This document shows, piece by piece, positions 46,126 through 59,674 of a DNA stretch of 64,000 bases (its first letter is position 1; each line of letters starts with the position of its first letter). Made by a program: the position numbers and the translations under genes. The DNA comes from Papilionanthe hookeriana x Papilionanthe teres. Lineage: Eukaryota; Streptophyta; Magnoliopsida; Asparagales; Orchidaceae. The stretch covers positions 16,935,310-16,999,309 of the forward strand of contig CM040430.1 in the NCBI GenBank assembly GCA_022702705.1. Reading direction: 5' to 3'. The notes under the pieces were generated by a model that was not told the origin of the DNA, ran no database searches, and worked only from the letters and a program-made list of their open reading frames with translations.

Positions 46126-49100
46126 AATTTTGAAAAAAAGAAATACACTTTTTTATGTATAAATAAGATGACCTATATGAAAAAAATTAAAGGTTAGGTG
46201 TTAGGTATGTAAATACGTATGAATGGAGTGGTATAAATGCAAATCTTTCTAAATTTTAAGCTATTTGTCACTTAATTTGCTGCCACCAGTACATAAAATA
46301 TATTATTCCGATTATTTATCATAAAAAATGATAATTATGTTTGATTGTGTCAGAAGGTCTGTGACTAGAGTAATGAATTATCGTGTTAGCCTTGTGCAAA
46401 AACCCAACGCACATTCAATTAAAGAGAAGTACGAAGAGTCGCTTCAATTTTATGTGAAAATTTTTTGAAAAGAGGAGAAAAATAATTAGCCTAAACCAAT
46501 TAAAAGAATCCACTATGAATGGTTCACACATATGTACATTCTTCTTCTAAATCAAAGAAGATGGAGCTGCAAAGTTGATTATTATAAATGCACGACAATA
46601 TTTCATTGACAATAGTCATAATAAGACTATAATGAATGTAGTTCATTGATAATAGTCGTAATAAATGCCGCAAGGGCTGGCGTCAATTGTTATAGAGGTA
46701 GCAGTCTGTCGTGAAATTGTGTTTGTAGCGTTGATTTATAATATAGATCGTTTGTGATAATCACCAATTAAATAAAAATAATTAACATAATTATAAACAA
46801 AGAGTGTTACCACGCCACGTTTCATAGAAGTTGTTTGAAACAGTTGCTACGCTTGCAAGGGACTCAACTTGGGTCTTTACCTAATTTCCCCAGTTTTCCC
46901 CTCATTCAAACTCACACACAAAAGGCGCGAGAGAGATAGAGGGATCGTGAGAGATTGAGCGAGTAAAGTAGAAGGAAAAGAAAAAGAAGGAGAAGAAGAA
47001 GGAGAAGGAGAAGGAGATGAGCCGAGCGACTCACCTACTACGATTGTTTCCCTCCACAGATCATCAATTGAATCAAAGGGAAGAAGGCTCGAGCGACTAA
47101 ATACCATTTAAATAAATATTCTTTTAAATTACAATTCTGCCCATAAGCGCTTAAGGGTTAGTTAGCGAGTTAGTTTAAATCCTAATTTCAATAAATAAGG
47201 CCTAGAAAAGAAAACCTAATCATTTACAAACACTTTGAAAACACTACTAGCCCAACCTTAATCAAATTGACTAAGTCTCCTAATAATTCAATTTGCCCTT
47301 AAAGGCTTTCACCCACATAAATCATAAATGAAACATCAAATGAATGTTACCCCACTCAGGGGATAATCAAAACATCTAAGTTCATTGAGCATGAGCTTAA
47401 ACATTATTAATAAGCCCTAATTGAACATGGTGATTAATTGAACTAAACAATGAAACCAAATGAACTTGAAGTGGTCCCAAAAGTTTTGAAAAGATGTTAA
47501 GGGTTATGGCCCGAGCACTTTCTCAATTTAATGAGACATTTTAGAAGAACAATTGGATTTCATTGTTCTTTGATCAAAAAAATCTTCCTTAACATACCTT
47601 AGGGACCCACCAAGTTGTGAAATAGGTTCCCTCGCTGAATTTAAATCACTGAATTTCAATTGTTATTTTTTACCTGCTTTAAAATGTTTCAGCGGATGTA
47701 CTCGAAGACTGCTCGGTACATATTTATTTATTGCAATTTACATCGTTTTACATATTAAATGCTTTACTACTTCCTACATGTTAAAACTGAAACTTTTAGG
47801 ATAGCCATGAAAAAAAAAAACGAAATAAAAATCAAATTTCATTGTCACAACAATCAAAATATAAGACAACTCCAAATTTAATCACAAACAAAAAAATAAA
47901 ATAACAATTGCAATTAAATTAAAACATCTCTATCGGATGATCGAAAATCCCTTGGAGGATGCAACATACGGCTGCTAATGAGATTTCCCATGGTCTGAAT
48001 GAAAGTACTGAATTTATTTTGTTGAATTTGGTAAATTCATCTGGACTAAGTGAATCCGAAGAAAATAGAGGTGCCAGAATGAGAGAATCGTGGGATTCTA
48101 ACCGGTGTCACTATAACCAACTTGAACTTCCCCCCAAGACATTAAATTTGACACACCAGAAAACTTGAATTCCAAAACTTAACACTTCTTTCATCTCTGA
48201 AAATTGACACTTCTAAAACTAAACTTGCTGCGACGAGGAGCTTGGAGCTTATATAGTGGGCAACACGACAAAGAAGAGAACAACTCTACAACGACAAACC
48301 TTCTTTATAAATAAATAACAAAGCCATAGGACTTCGAGGTAGTTTTCCTTGTGTAACATAAACCCTCACTTTATCGCTTTGTGTCTTTGCACACCGTGCA
48401 ATAAAAGTCCTAACTCGTCTTAGGTTTCGGGATTGTCATCCTTTATGACATAAATTCTTCTATCTTCCAGATTATTTATATGATTGAGATCATGAAAATG
48501 TAAGTAATAAATAATAAAATTGGCAAGATTAAAATATCAAATAACACCTTTCTAAAATTGAAGCCAAATTCATAGTATAGTTTGGGAAGTCACAAGGGTT
48601 CTCCTTTGAATCCGTGACATCCCCTACCTCTCTTTCCTTTGGATCCCATTATAAATGTTCCTATTTGATCTATTCTAGTTTGATATCCTTGAAAACTTTA
48701 AACTTTAAAAATCTTGAGAGAAAGACCACTGATTTTTATGAAGAGTTTTCTTGAGTGACTTCAGTCATTTAAGATGTAATTAACTATAAGAGCTTATCTT
48801 TATAGGGAACTTTAGAACCCAGTATACTGCCTAATTCCCATGTATTAGGTAGGAAAACTTTTCAGTCAACATAGAATTGGTTCGCAGATCAAATAGATGT
48901 CATAAATCTATTAGTTTATCTAATTAAGTCTCACTATTAAGTAACGTGTCTATCCTTTGGGATAGGTGCATGGCTTGAGATGTACTATTCGTTTATATAA
49001 ACTATTAAGGATATGTGATCGCTTTGGTCTCATATTTTTTAAAATCAAAACATTATTTTCCACAATTATATTATATTAAATCAATTTTAAACCGGGCGAC

Positions 49101-49199
49101 GAGGTTCTTATTCCTTTGACCGACAATTTCTAATTTGGCGACCAACATGCTCGAAAATAGATTGTTAACAACCTTAATTACATCAGGGATTAGATTTAA
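46126..49199. other. intergenic DNA with old repeat traces
   Basis: No gene was recognised. The segment 46365-46530 loosely follows the start of the LARD LTR (attatcgtgttagcc, then a gtcgcttcaa block and gaatccactatgaatgg), so it may be a diverged relative. A purine-only tract rich in GAA/GGA lies at 46966-47017. The remainder shows short shadows only, such as an unidentified open frame at 47959-48168. Confidence 0.4.
46966..47017. repeat. purine tract, (GAA/GGA)n
   Basis: About 50 bases almost only A and G, built of gaagaag and gagaagg words. On the minus strand it gives a Ser/Pro-rich frame that is not judged a gene. Confidence 0.8.
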
Positions 49200-49288
49200 G
49201 CACATATATTTTTGCTTTTTTTATGGATAGTCTTACTAGACATTTATAGGAGGATGCACCTTGGTGCATTCTTTTCACTGGTGATATC
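49200..49288 (+). mobile_element. RTE-type LINE fragment cut by an LTR
   Basis: The plus-strand frame carries DAPWCILFTGDI, matching the RT palm of plant RTE-type LINEs (usual ..PWCMLFADDI); the same block occurs in the copy at 51150-51215. The sequence switches at ggtgatatc to the Athila-type LTR start TGACACGCC. Confidence 0.65.
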
Positions 49289-50180
49289 TGACACGCCTAA
49301 AAATGCTTGATTTTACATATACATTCTATGATTAATTTTATTGATATTGCACTTCAATGGAAGATATTTTGTATGTTTTTAGTTTTAGGAACAAGAAATG
49401 AACTCTTGGATAAAAAGAAGCAAAAAAGGTGTAATTTGGAGCAAAAACGAGCAAGAAAGCAAATTTTGGTCTGACACATTTCGATAAGTCTTTCTATGCT
49501 TAATCTCTTTTACACTTCTTGAATATTTTTGAATGGGAATACACTTTAAAAAAATGTTTTTTTCATTTTTAATTTTTAGGTCTATCTATTAGGAACGCAA
49601 CACAACTAAAACGGGGCAAAACAGAGCTAAAACGGAGCTAAACAGAGCAAAATAGTGAAGTTGTACAGAATGGGCGCCAGCAGTGTCAGAAACCCGAGAG
49701 CCATGAATTTGGGCGCTGACAGCGCCCAAAAATGGTGCTGACGGTGCCAGGAGTGGTTATTGGCCATATACATTGAATCTGGACGCTTTTTAGAAGGTTT
49801 CTTAAAGCACCTCTTGAGAAATTCGTCTCTACACTATTTTAAAGTGAATTTGAAGCAAAAAAAAGGAAGAAGTTAGGAAAAAAGTGGAGAATGATTGGAG
49901 ATCTTAGAATAGGAGTAAAAATGTAGATTTCTACCTTTTGGGAGAGATTGGTGAGCGGATTTTAAGAGAATCAATAAGAGTTTGTACTAGCATTGCATGG
50001 ATCAGCGGGAGACTTTGTGGGAGAGATTTTCATCTGTCTTTCAAAGGGAAAAAAAAGTATTGTATTCTTCATTATCTTATCGGTTTTTAAACATTTATGT
50101 AGTGGATTTGCTTTGATGAAATGAAGTTTTACGTTATGTTTTCTTCATGCTTTGTGATGAATTTCTTTTACTCTTTTTTC
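49289..50180 (+). mobile_element. Athila-type LTR fragment, plus orientation
   Basis: TGACACGCCTAAAAATGC and the following ttattgatattgcacttcaa, then ggagcaaaaacgagc, mirror the outer end of the element 1 LTR read on its minus strand. GC-rich words gggcgctgacagcgccc and ggtgctgacggtgcc at 49712-49750 occupy the place of the GGCGCC palindromes. The right end is indistinct; no internal region follows. Confidence 0.65.
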
Positions 50181-50325
50181 TTGTTTGGAAATAATGACAT
50201 ATCACCACTTTTTTCTCACTTTCTCTCCAAAACCAATAAATTTTCTTATTTTTCTTGATTTCTAAGCAGATAAGAGACATTCAATGCACACTCCCTCCCC
50301 CTTTTTCTTTCCCTAAACTGAGAAA

Positions 50326-50328
<3 letters not shown>

Positions 50329-50376
<48 letters not shown>
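50329..50376. repeat. (CT)n microsatellite
   Basis: About 23 CT units, uninterrupted. Confidence 0.97.
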
Positions 50377-50378
<2 letters not shown>

Positions 50379-50655
50379 GGAAGTAGCAATCGAGATAAAA
50401 TGGGGAAAAAAATGAATCAAAACCAGAAAAGAAAAAGCAATAAGAAAAAAAAAAGTAATAGATGCATCTTCATTTAAAAATTCATGCAGGGTCGTCATCT
50501 TGTCTCTACGTCTTAAATATTTGCATGTTATTCCAACATGATGAGAAAAGTCTACATTATTGTTTGAAAGAGTTGGGAAATTATTTTGTTTGAAATATTT
50601 GTAAATTATTTACTCATTAAACTTTTTAATATAATTTTAAAATCTTAAAACATAT

Positions 50656-52010
50656 TTGAGAAGTGAAAGGAGTATTTTGGCCCCTACTTTTAAGAATAAA
50701 AGGGATTCACAAGAGTGTGCAAATCATAGAGGAATTAAGTTAATATGTCAAACATTAAAAATATGGGAGAGAGTAAATGAAACTTGGTTAAGAGGTGATG
50801 CAAAGATATGTCTAAAAATCAGTTTGAGTTTTGGATGGGCAAGTCTACTATAATAGTTATAAATTTATTGAGAGATTTGATAGAGAAATATAGAGAGAGA
50901 GAGTAAGGAGGTTCTACAAGTAATTTTTGTTGATGTAGAAAAAGCAAACGATGAGGTTTTAAGTGAAATTCTTTGGAGTGTTCAAGAAAAGAAAAGTGTT
51001 GATATGACTGCTATTTAAGTTATTAAAGATATATATCTTATAGTTTTTACTTGTGTTCAAATAGAATGAGGATTGACTAAGTATTTTCCTATATTTGTAG
51101 AATTTTACAAGGGAACTATTTTAAGGCCATATCTTTTTCTTTTGCTTTAGTTTTGGATGTTTTTATTGGACATTTATAGGATGTTATACCTTAATGTATG
51201 CTTTTCATTGATGATATCCATCTTGTAGATAAAGCTAGAGAGAGTAAAAAAAAAACATGAATTATAAGACGTCAACTTAAGATTTCAAAGTCTTTCATTT
51301 GAGTAGATCTAAAATTGAATACATGTAATGTAATTTGATATGTAGTATATCTAGCAGAAAGGTTATAACATTGGGTGTTCAATTCATAAAAAAGAGTAGA
51401 CATTTTAAATAACTCGTGTTTAATTCTCAAAGTGATATTGTACGATTGAGGGTGTTAATAGTTTAATTCAAGTTGGATGGTTGAATTTGAGAAATGCATC
51501 AGACCTATTGTGTGATAGAGAAGTACCGCTTAGACATAAAGGAAACTTTTATAAGATGGTGGTGTGACCCCAATGCATTGTGACACAAAAGAGAAGCATA
51601 AAACTAAATTAGTGTTTCTGAGATAAAATTGTTTGATTGGATGAGTGATTTTACAATTAGAGACAAAATGTGAAACATATTTATTCGTGAAAGGGTTTGT
51701 GTAGCTCCAGTGGCATACAAGATTAGAGAGAGTCCTTAGATTGTTTGGTCACATTAAACATCGACCATCAAATGATTCAATTATGATAGTAGATGTTTTA
51801 GATTTGATTTATTTTAAGAGATGTTAAGGTAGACCTAAAAAGACATGTGATTATTGTATAAAAATATTATATTAAATTATTATAATTGAATAAAAATATG
51901 ACACTCAACAGGGCATAATGAACAATCCTCAATAGGGCACAATGGACAAAAATATTCATATAGCTAACCCCACACAGTGAGATGAAGGATTGTTGTTGTT
52001 GTTGTATTAA
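50656..52010 (+). mobile_element. RTE-type LINE remnant with 3' tail
   Basis: The frame at 50656-50853 reads SQECANHRGIKLICQTLKIW followed by ERVNE, matching the RT fingers of plant RTE elements (CNNYRGIKLMSHTMKLWERV). Further pieces follow in broken frames: the palm near 51150-51215, and a C-terminal part near 51640-51770 (RDKM then RVCVAPVAYKIRES). The 3' end at about 51955-52006 is the typical RTE tail: agctaaccccacacagtgag and then (TTG)n. Dead. Confidence 0.8.
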
Positions 52011-52690
52011 AACATAAGAAAATACTTAAAAAATAAATAAAATATAAAACATCACACTGTATAAAATAAATTTAATTTAATCTTCTGTTTATAGTTAATA
52101 TTTTTAGTTGACAATATAGTATATTATAGACCCTTTTCTTTACTCATACTTAGCGGTGTAGTGAAGTTTGATACAGGAAGAAAATGCTCATCGCGTGATC
52201 GAATTAAATGTTTATGAGCACTTTGAATTAGAAGCAATATAGCATTAACAACATTATTATCTAAATCCATCTGAACCGTTGATATCTGGCACCCTAAATC
52301 CGTGCCGTCCCAGTCTCCGTGCCCAACCCTTTAGGGCTAGCATGCATGAACAATGCAGTAGACTTTGCAAAGCTCTTCATGGCGACAGAGACGTCGGCAG
52401 AGTAAGCCATTTACAGTGTTAAATTCAAAATAAGAAATATACGATAAATTAGGGTTTTGTGTTACCTGATCATTTCTGTGTTTGATATCTCGATCTTGTA
52501 GCCAAAATCATTCACCTGTAAATTCTCCCTACGTCGTACTTTGCGTCATTTTATCTCTGTAAATAAACCTTACGTTTTAGAGAACCAAGCATTAGAAACC
52601 GGCCGGGCGGTTGAGAGGTTTCTCTGTGCAGTTTGAATGGTTTTGGAAATAGCTCTAGGGTTGCTTTAATTAATCCAATATTCATTTTTC
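52011..52690. other. no firm feature; possible spliced fragment
   Basis: Between two RTE pieces. On the minus strand 52468-52518 (reading VNDFGYKIEISNTEMI) is bounded by a ttacag acceptor and a GTAACA donor, like a short exon. I could not link it to other exons or a known protein, so no gene is called. Confidence 0.3.
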
Positions 52691-52760
52691 TACAACAACA
52701 ACAGCAAAGCCTCAATCCCACTAAGTGGCTTCGGCTATATGAATCATTTTTTCTCCGTTG
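52691..52760 (-). mobile_element. RTE-type LINE 3' end
   Basis: Read minus: gattcatatagccgaagcca, then cttagtgggattgaggcttt and (GTT)n, the standard 3' terminus of plant RTE elements, with nothing of the coding part attached. Confidence 0.75.
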
Positions 52761-52843
52761 CGTCCTATTTAGTGGAATATTTTTGTTTAATTATAATAAA
52801 TTAAGACCAAGCCTAAGGCTGTGCTTGGAACAGCTTATCTGCT

Positions 52844-52871
52844 GCGGTGGCGTTTTTAAAAACGCCGCCGC
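52844..52871. repeat. 28-bp near-perfect palindrome
   Basis: GCGGTGGCGTTTTT is followed without spacer by AAAAACGCCGCCGC, 13 of 14 positions paired. It lies about 320 bp upstream of the HO1-like exon. Confidence 0.85.
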
Positions 52872-52934
52872 CCGTTTGTTTAGCACGTCCCAACAAATTA
52901 TCCCGAAACGTAATTCTAGGATCCTTAATAAACG

Positions 52935-52960
52935 GGGACGCGGGATCGACCCCGCGTCCC
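52935..52960. repeat. GC-rich hairpin, 10-bp stem
   Basis: GGGACGCGGG, loop ATCGAC, CCCGCGTCCC. With one bulge and one mismatch the stem extends outward through AATAAACG / GCTTATT, giving about 17 pairs per arm. Too GC-rich and too far from a 3' end to be called a terminator. Confidence 0.85.
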
Positions 52961-52969
52961 GCTTATTGA

Positions 52970-53333
52970 ATTTGCGTTCGGGAGAAATTTTACTCGCGTG
53001 CCCTTCTCATCTCCGTCTCCTCCCTCGTCGATCTCCAACCCGCAGAAAGTTCAATCACGGAACAAAATCGATTTCCCGCAATCCACTGTTTCTCCAACTC
53101 TACCTCTCTTGAAGCTTCCTCCGCACTTTTTCCCGAAGCCGAAAGGACGAACGGTGTGAGGCTGAAGATCGATGTGGTTGTGAGGGTGATGGCGACGGAG
53201 ATGCCTAGGAAGCGGCGTTCTGGGGAGGAGGCGAAGGGGTTTGTGAAGGAGATGAGGGTTGTGGCGATGAAGCTGCACACCAGGGATCAAGCTAAGGAAG
53301 GGGAGAAGGAGCCGGAGGCAGCTTATCCTTTCT
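52970..53333 (+). pseudogene. heme oxygenase 1 (HO1/HY1)-like first exon, orphan
   Basis: Plastid HO1 opens heme to biliverdin IXalpha for phytochrome chromophore synthesis. The frame reads PRKRRSGEEAKGFVKEMR, VVAMKLHTRDQAKEGEKEPE, matching the start of mature plant HO1, where the conserved His of AMKLHT belongs to the heme pocket. The exon ends at a strong donor (TCT-GTAAGT, 53334). Upstream the frame is open back to a TGA at 52967 but has no ATG before 53189, so the plastid transit peptide has no start in this frame. Nothing of the following part (the conserved AKWEPTVEGYL segment) was found on either strand up to the right edge. I therefore call it a truncated or captured gene fragment; a gene with a first intron over 10 kb is possible but less likely. 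Confidence 0.7.
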
Positions 53334-54759
53334 GTAAGTCATTCTTTGCTTTGATTTGTTTGAGGAATGCTCTTTGATTTGAGATTTTTCTTTCTTGGAT
53401 TTGCTGTTTGTGTTGATTTATGTTTCTGTTGGGTCTTTTAACCTATTTTTCTTTACTATGGGAGGAATCTTATGCGATTAAGCTTGTTTGTGAGATGAAG
53501 AAGATAGAGGGTCTGGAAATCAGAAATTTTGCTGGAATGTGGTTAATCTAGTTTTCTCGGTGGGATGTAGATGCACATTTTAATAATGTGTTATGATGGA
53601 TGCACTTAATTTCTCTAAGATATGGCAAAATTTCAATCCATACAGAAAGAGAAAGAAATCTGTTAATAACACTAGTAGGAAGACGAAGTGCTTTACAGTT
53701 TGATTAAAAAAAACTTTATGATTGTTACACGCAAGGAGAAGCCAGAGAATTTTCGTAATCAAGATTGAGTTGGTTTTTGGTGTAAATGCTTCTAGCATGC
53801 TCTAAAACAATTTACTTTCTTAAACTTATTCACCAAAAGAATTTTTGAAATAGTTGTAATATATGGAGAAACTGGCAAGGAATTGTAAGTCATATGGTTA
53901 AATTACTAGTGGATTTTAATCATATATGTGTGTTTTAGGATTGAAATGTGAAGTATGACTACCTTTTGACAAAAAAACAGTGAAATCACTGTTGTGGATT
54001 AATGAAGGTTAATGTTGTTTGTGTAAAAGCAGATTTATGTGACTTTGATTGCATCAGAGGAACACTGAACTGATTATATTTTTTTATGTTATTATTGAAA
54101 AAGAATATGAAATGATGTATTGGATGCAAAATGCAGTAAACTTGAGAGGTATATTGAAACAATGAGCTGTAATCTGTATAACAAAATTGTCTGTAAATTT
54201 CAATTCTATGTTCTGTGTTTATTCCAGTGAATTACTTGAAAAATGTTTTCATATTTAATTTTATGTTCTTTGCTAATTAGACCTTTGGGATTTAACAAGA
54301 CTTTTTCATAATATTTATTCATGCTATACTGCAGGTGAAATCAATTTTTCTTGCTCACTCATCTTGCTTAGCTCACCCAATTTAATTAGGAACAGTCCCA
54401 ATTGTAACAATTTTTAGCTAAAAATACAAATTATTGCATTAGAAGTATATCCTAACCTTCTAGATAGCTTGCATTCACATGATGATGATGATTTTGTTTA
54501 CATATTTTTTTCTTAAGCTTTTACTAACCAGTTGCAGGTGAATTGATTTTTATCCCATGGAAATTTTCATTTCCTTGAACCAAAGTGAATTATCTGAAGC
54601 CGGGCGGGAAGCATGATTGCAGCGTTTCTTTATGGCTATATGGAATAATTAAACAAAATTATTAAAATTATCATAATTTGTACTGTTATGAAATGATATT
54701 TTTTGGTTCTCAACAGTCAGATGTATAGCCGTTAAAGTTCTAGTATATACTGTAAAACC
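53334..54759. other. intron-like or intergenic DNA after the HO1 exon
   Basis: AT-rich with T-rich stretches as in plant introns. No exon of HO1 or other protein was seen. Confidence 0.5.
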
Positions 54760-55005
54760 GAGTCTGTCTGAATGGTCTTTTATCAATTGAAAACTGTAAA
54801 TCAGTTGTTTTCCAAACGCATAAACCAAACAGCTTATCCAAAACAAGGGCAGAATGGTCATTTATCCAGAATCAGTTGTTTTCCAAACACAGAAACCAAA
54901 CAGTCAGACAGCTTATCCGGATCAGTTGCTTATCAGCAGATTATCGTGATAAGTTCGCTTATCCTGGATAGTTCTGGATAGTTCGCACTGCTCCCAAACA
55001 GAACT
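54760..55005. mobile_element. MITE-like sequence, hAT style
   Basis: One end reads, on the minus strand, tctgtttgggagcagtgcg, the look of hAT-type MITE ends. Inside, cagttgttttccaaac and aaaccaaacag occur twice (54800-54835 and 54874-54904). The second terminal repeat and the target duplication were not resolved. Confidence 0.4.
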
Positions 55006-55270
55006 CTAAATCTTCCTAGGTCTATCTTTGCCTTTCTTAACACAAGCCGAATTTAAAACATCTACTCTTCTAATCAGATCATTAGATGGTAGAAGTTTAA
55101 CGTGACCAAACCATCTAAGGCGGCTCTCTCTAATTTTGTCCGTTACTAGAGCTACACCAACCCTATCATGGATATATTCATTTCGCATTTTGTCTCTAAG
55201 TGTGAAGACACTCATCCACCTAATCATTCTCATCTCGGCAACACTTAATATTTTGTCTCTAAATTTTTTC
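55006..55270 (-). mobile_element. RTE-type LINE, C-terminal fragment
   Basis: Read minus: MRMIRWMSVFTLRDKMRNEY, then VGVALVTDKIRESRLRWFGHV, the signature C-terminus of plant RTE elements. The frame is open for 75 residues, ending about 55006. It is a separate copy from the plus-strand remnant at 50656-52010. Confidence 0.85.
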
Positions 55271-55276
55271 GTTACC

Positions 55277-55477
55277 GGTAGGGGTGTAAATCAACTGAAC
55301 ACGAACGAACAGAGCTTTTGTTTATGTTCGGTTCGTTTGAAATTTAGTTTGTTTGAAATAAGCTCGTATTCGACATTGTTCATGAAGTCACTATTTGTGT
55401 TCGTTTCTTAACTAACAAGTCGAACACAAGCCGAACATGAGTTGTTCGCGAACGACGAGCCAATTTGACAGCCCTAA

Positions 55478-55524
<47 letters not shown>

Positions 55525-55900
55525 ATAATCATATATTATATTAATTATATAACTTATATTTTATAAATATATGATATCTATATTAGTATATTACTAATAT
55601 AGTATATTAATATATTATTATTATTAATTTATTATATATTATAATTTATAAAATTTAATTTTTTAAAATATCATAAATTTTTTATATATAATTATTTTAA
55701 ATTATTTTATATTTCGAACAATAACGATTCGAACACGAACAAACGCATTATAGTTCTTGTTTGGTTCGTTTAACTAACCAAACGAAAAAAAAGTTGTTCG
55801 TGTTTGTCTCGTCTACTTACCAAACGAATCAAACACGAACTTCTCGACAAACTGAACACGAACTGTTCGCGAACAACGAACTTTTTTGACAGCTCTAATA
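55277..55900. mobile_element. MITE-like element with CGAACA-rich arms
   Basis: Starts TAGGGGTGTAAATC and ends TTTGACAGCTCTAATA; TTTGACAGCCCTAATA also closes the left arm at 55465-55480. Both arms are filled with cgaacacgaac / gttcgcgaac words and enclose an AT-rich core with an AT microsatellite (55482-55522). It sits beside RTE sequence. A hAT-type relationship is suggested by the TAGGG.TGT ends only. Confidence 0.5.
55482..55522. repeat. (AT)n microsatellite
   Basis: About 20 AT units within the MITE-like element. Confidence 0.95.
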
Positions 55901-59344
<3,444 letters not shown>

Positions 59345-59674
59345 ATTAAAGAGCACTTATGACTCAAATTTATTGCTAAAAAAAAAGTACAAAACCGGGA
59401 AAAAGGTCCCTAAACTCACCAACCCTACAAAACCCAAAAAAATAAAAAAGCAGGGCCCTTTCTCCAAAAAAGAAAAAAATACAACTCAACACGACACGAC
59501 ATGACCCAACAAACCAACACACGACAAAACAGAACTAACAATCCAAAGAAACTAAAATATATAAATAATCAGGTAATAAATTCGACACAACAGGATTCCT
59601 TAAGTGTGTTCCAAGCTTAGCAATCAAATCAGCCACCTGGTTTCCTTCCCTTCTAGTATGATTCCAAATAATAT

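Noticed and set aside
46877..47107. Ser/Pro-rich minus frame of 76 residues
   Set aside because: The Ser/Pro part is the translation of a purine tract; no homology recognised.
47959..48168. 69-residue plus-strand frame
   Set aside because: Ordinary amino-acid composition, but no domain, no splice context and no promoter evidence.
52379..52630. Possible small spliced gene (short exon-like segment on minus, short ATG exon on plus)
   Set aside because: Splice-like borders exist, but the pieces are under 60 bases and could not be joined into any known protein.
52990..53290. Minus-strand frames opposite the HO1-like exon
   Set aside because: Shadows of the plus-strand HO1 match, without own features.
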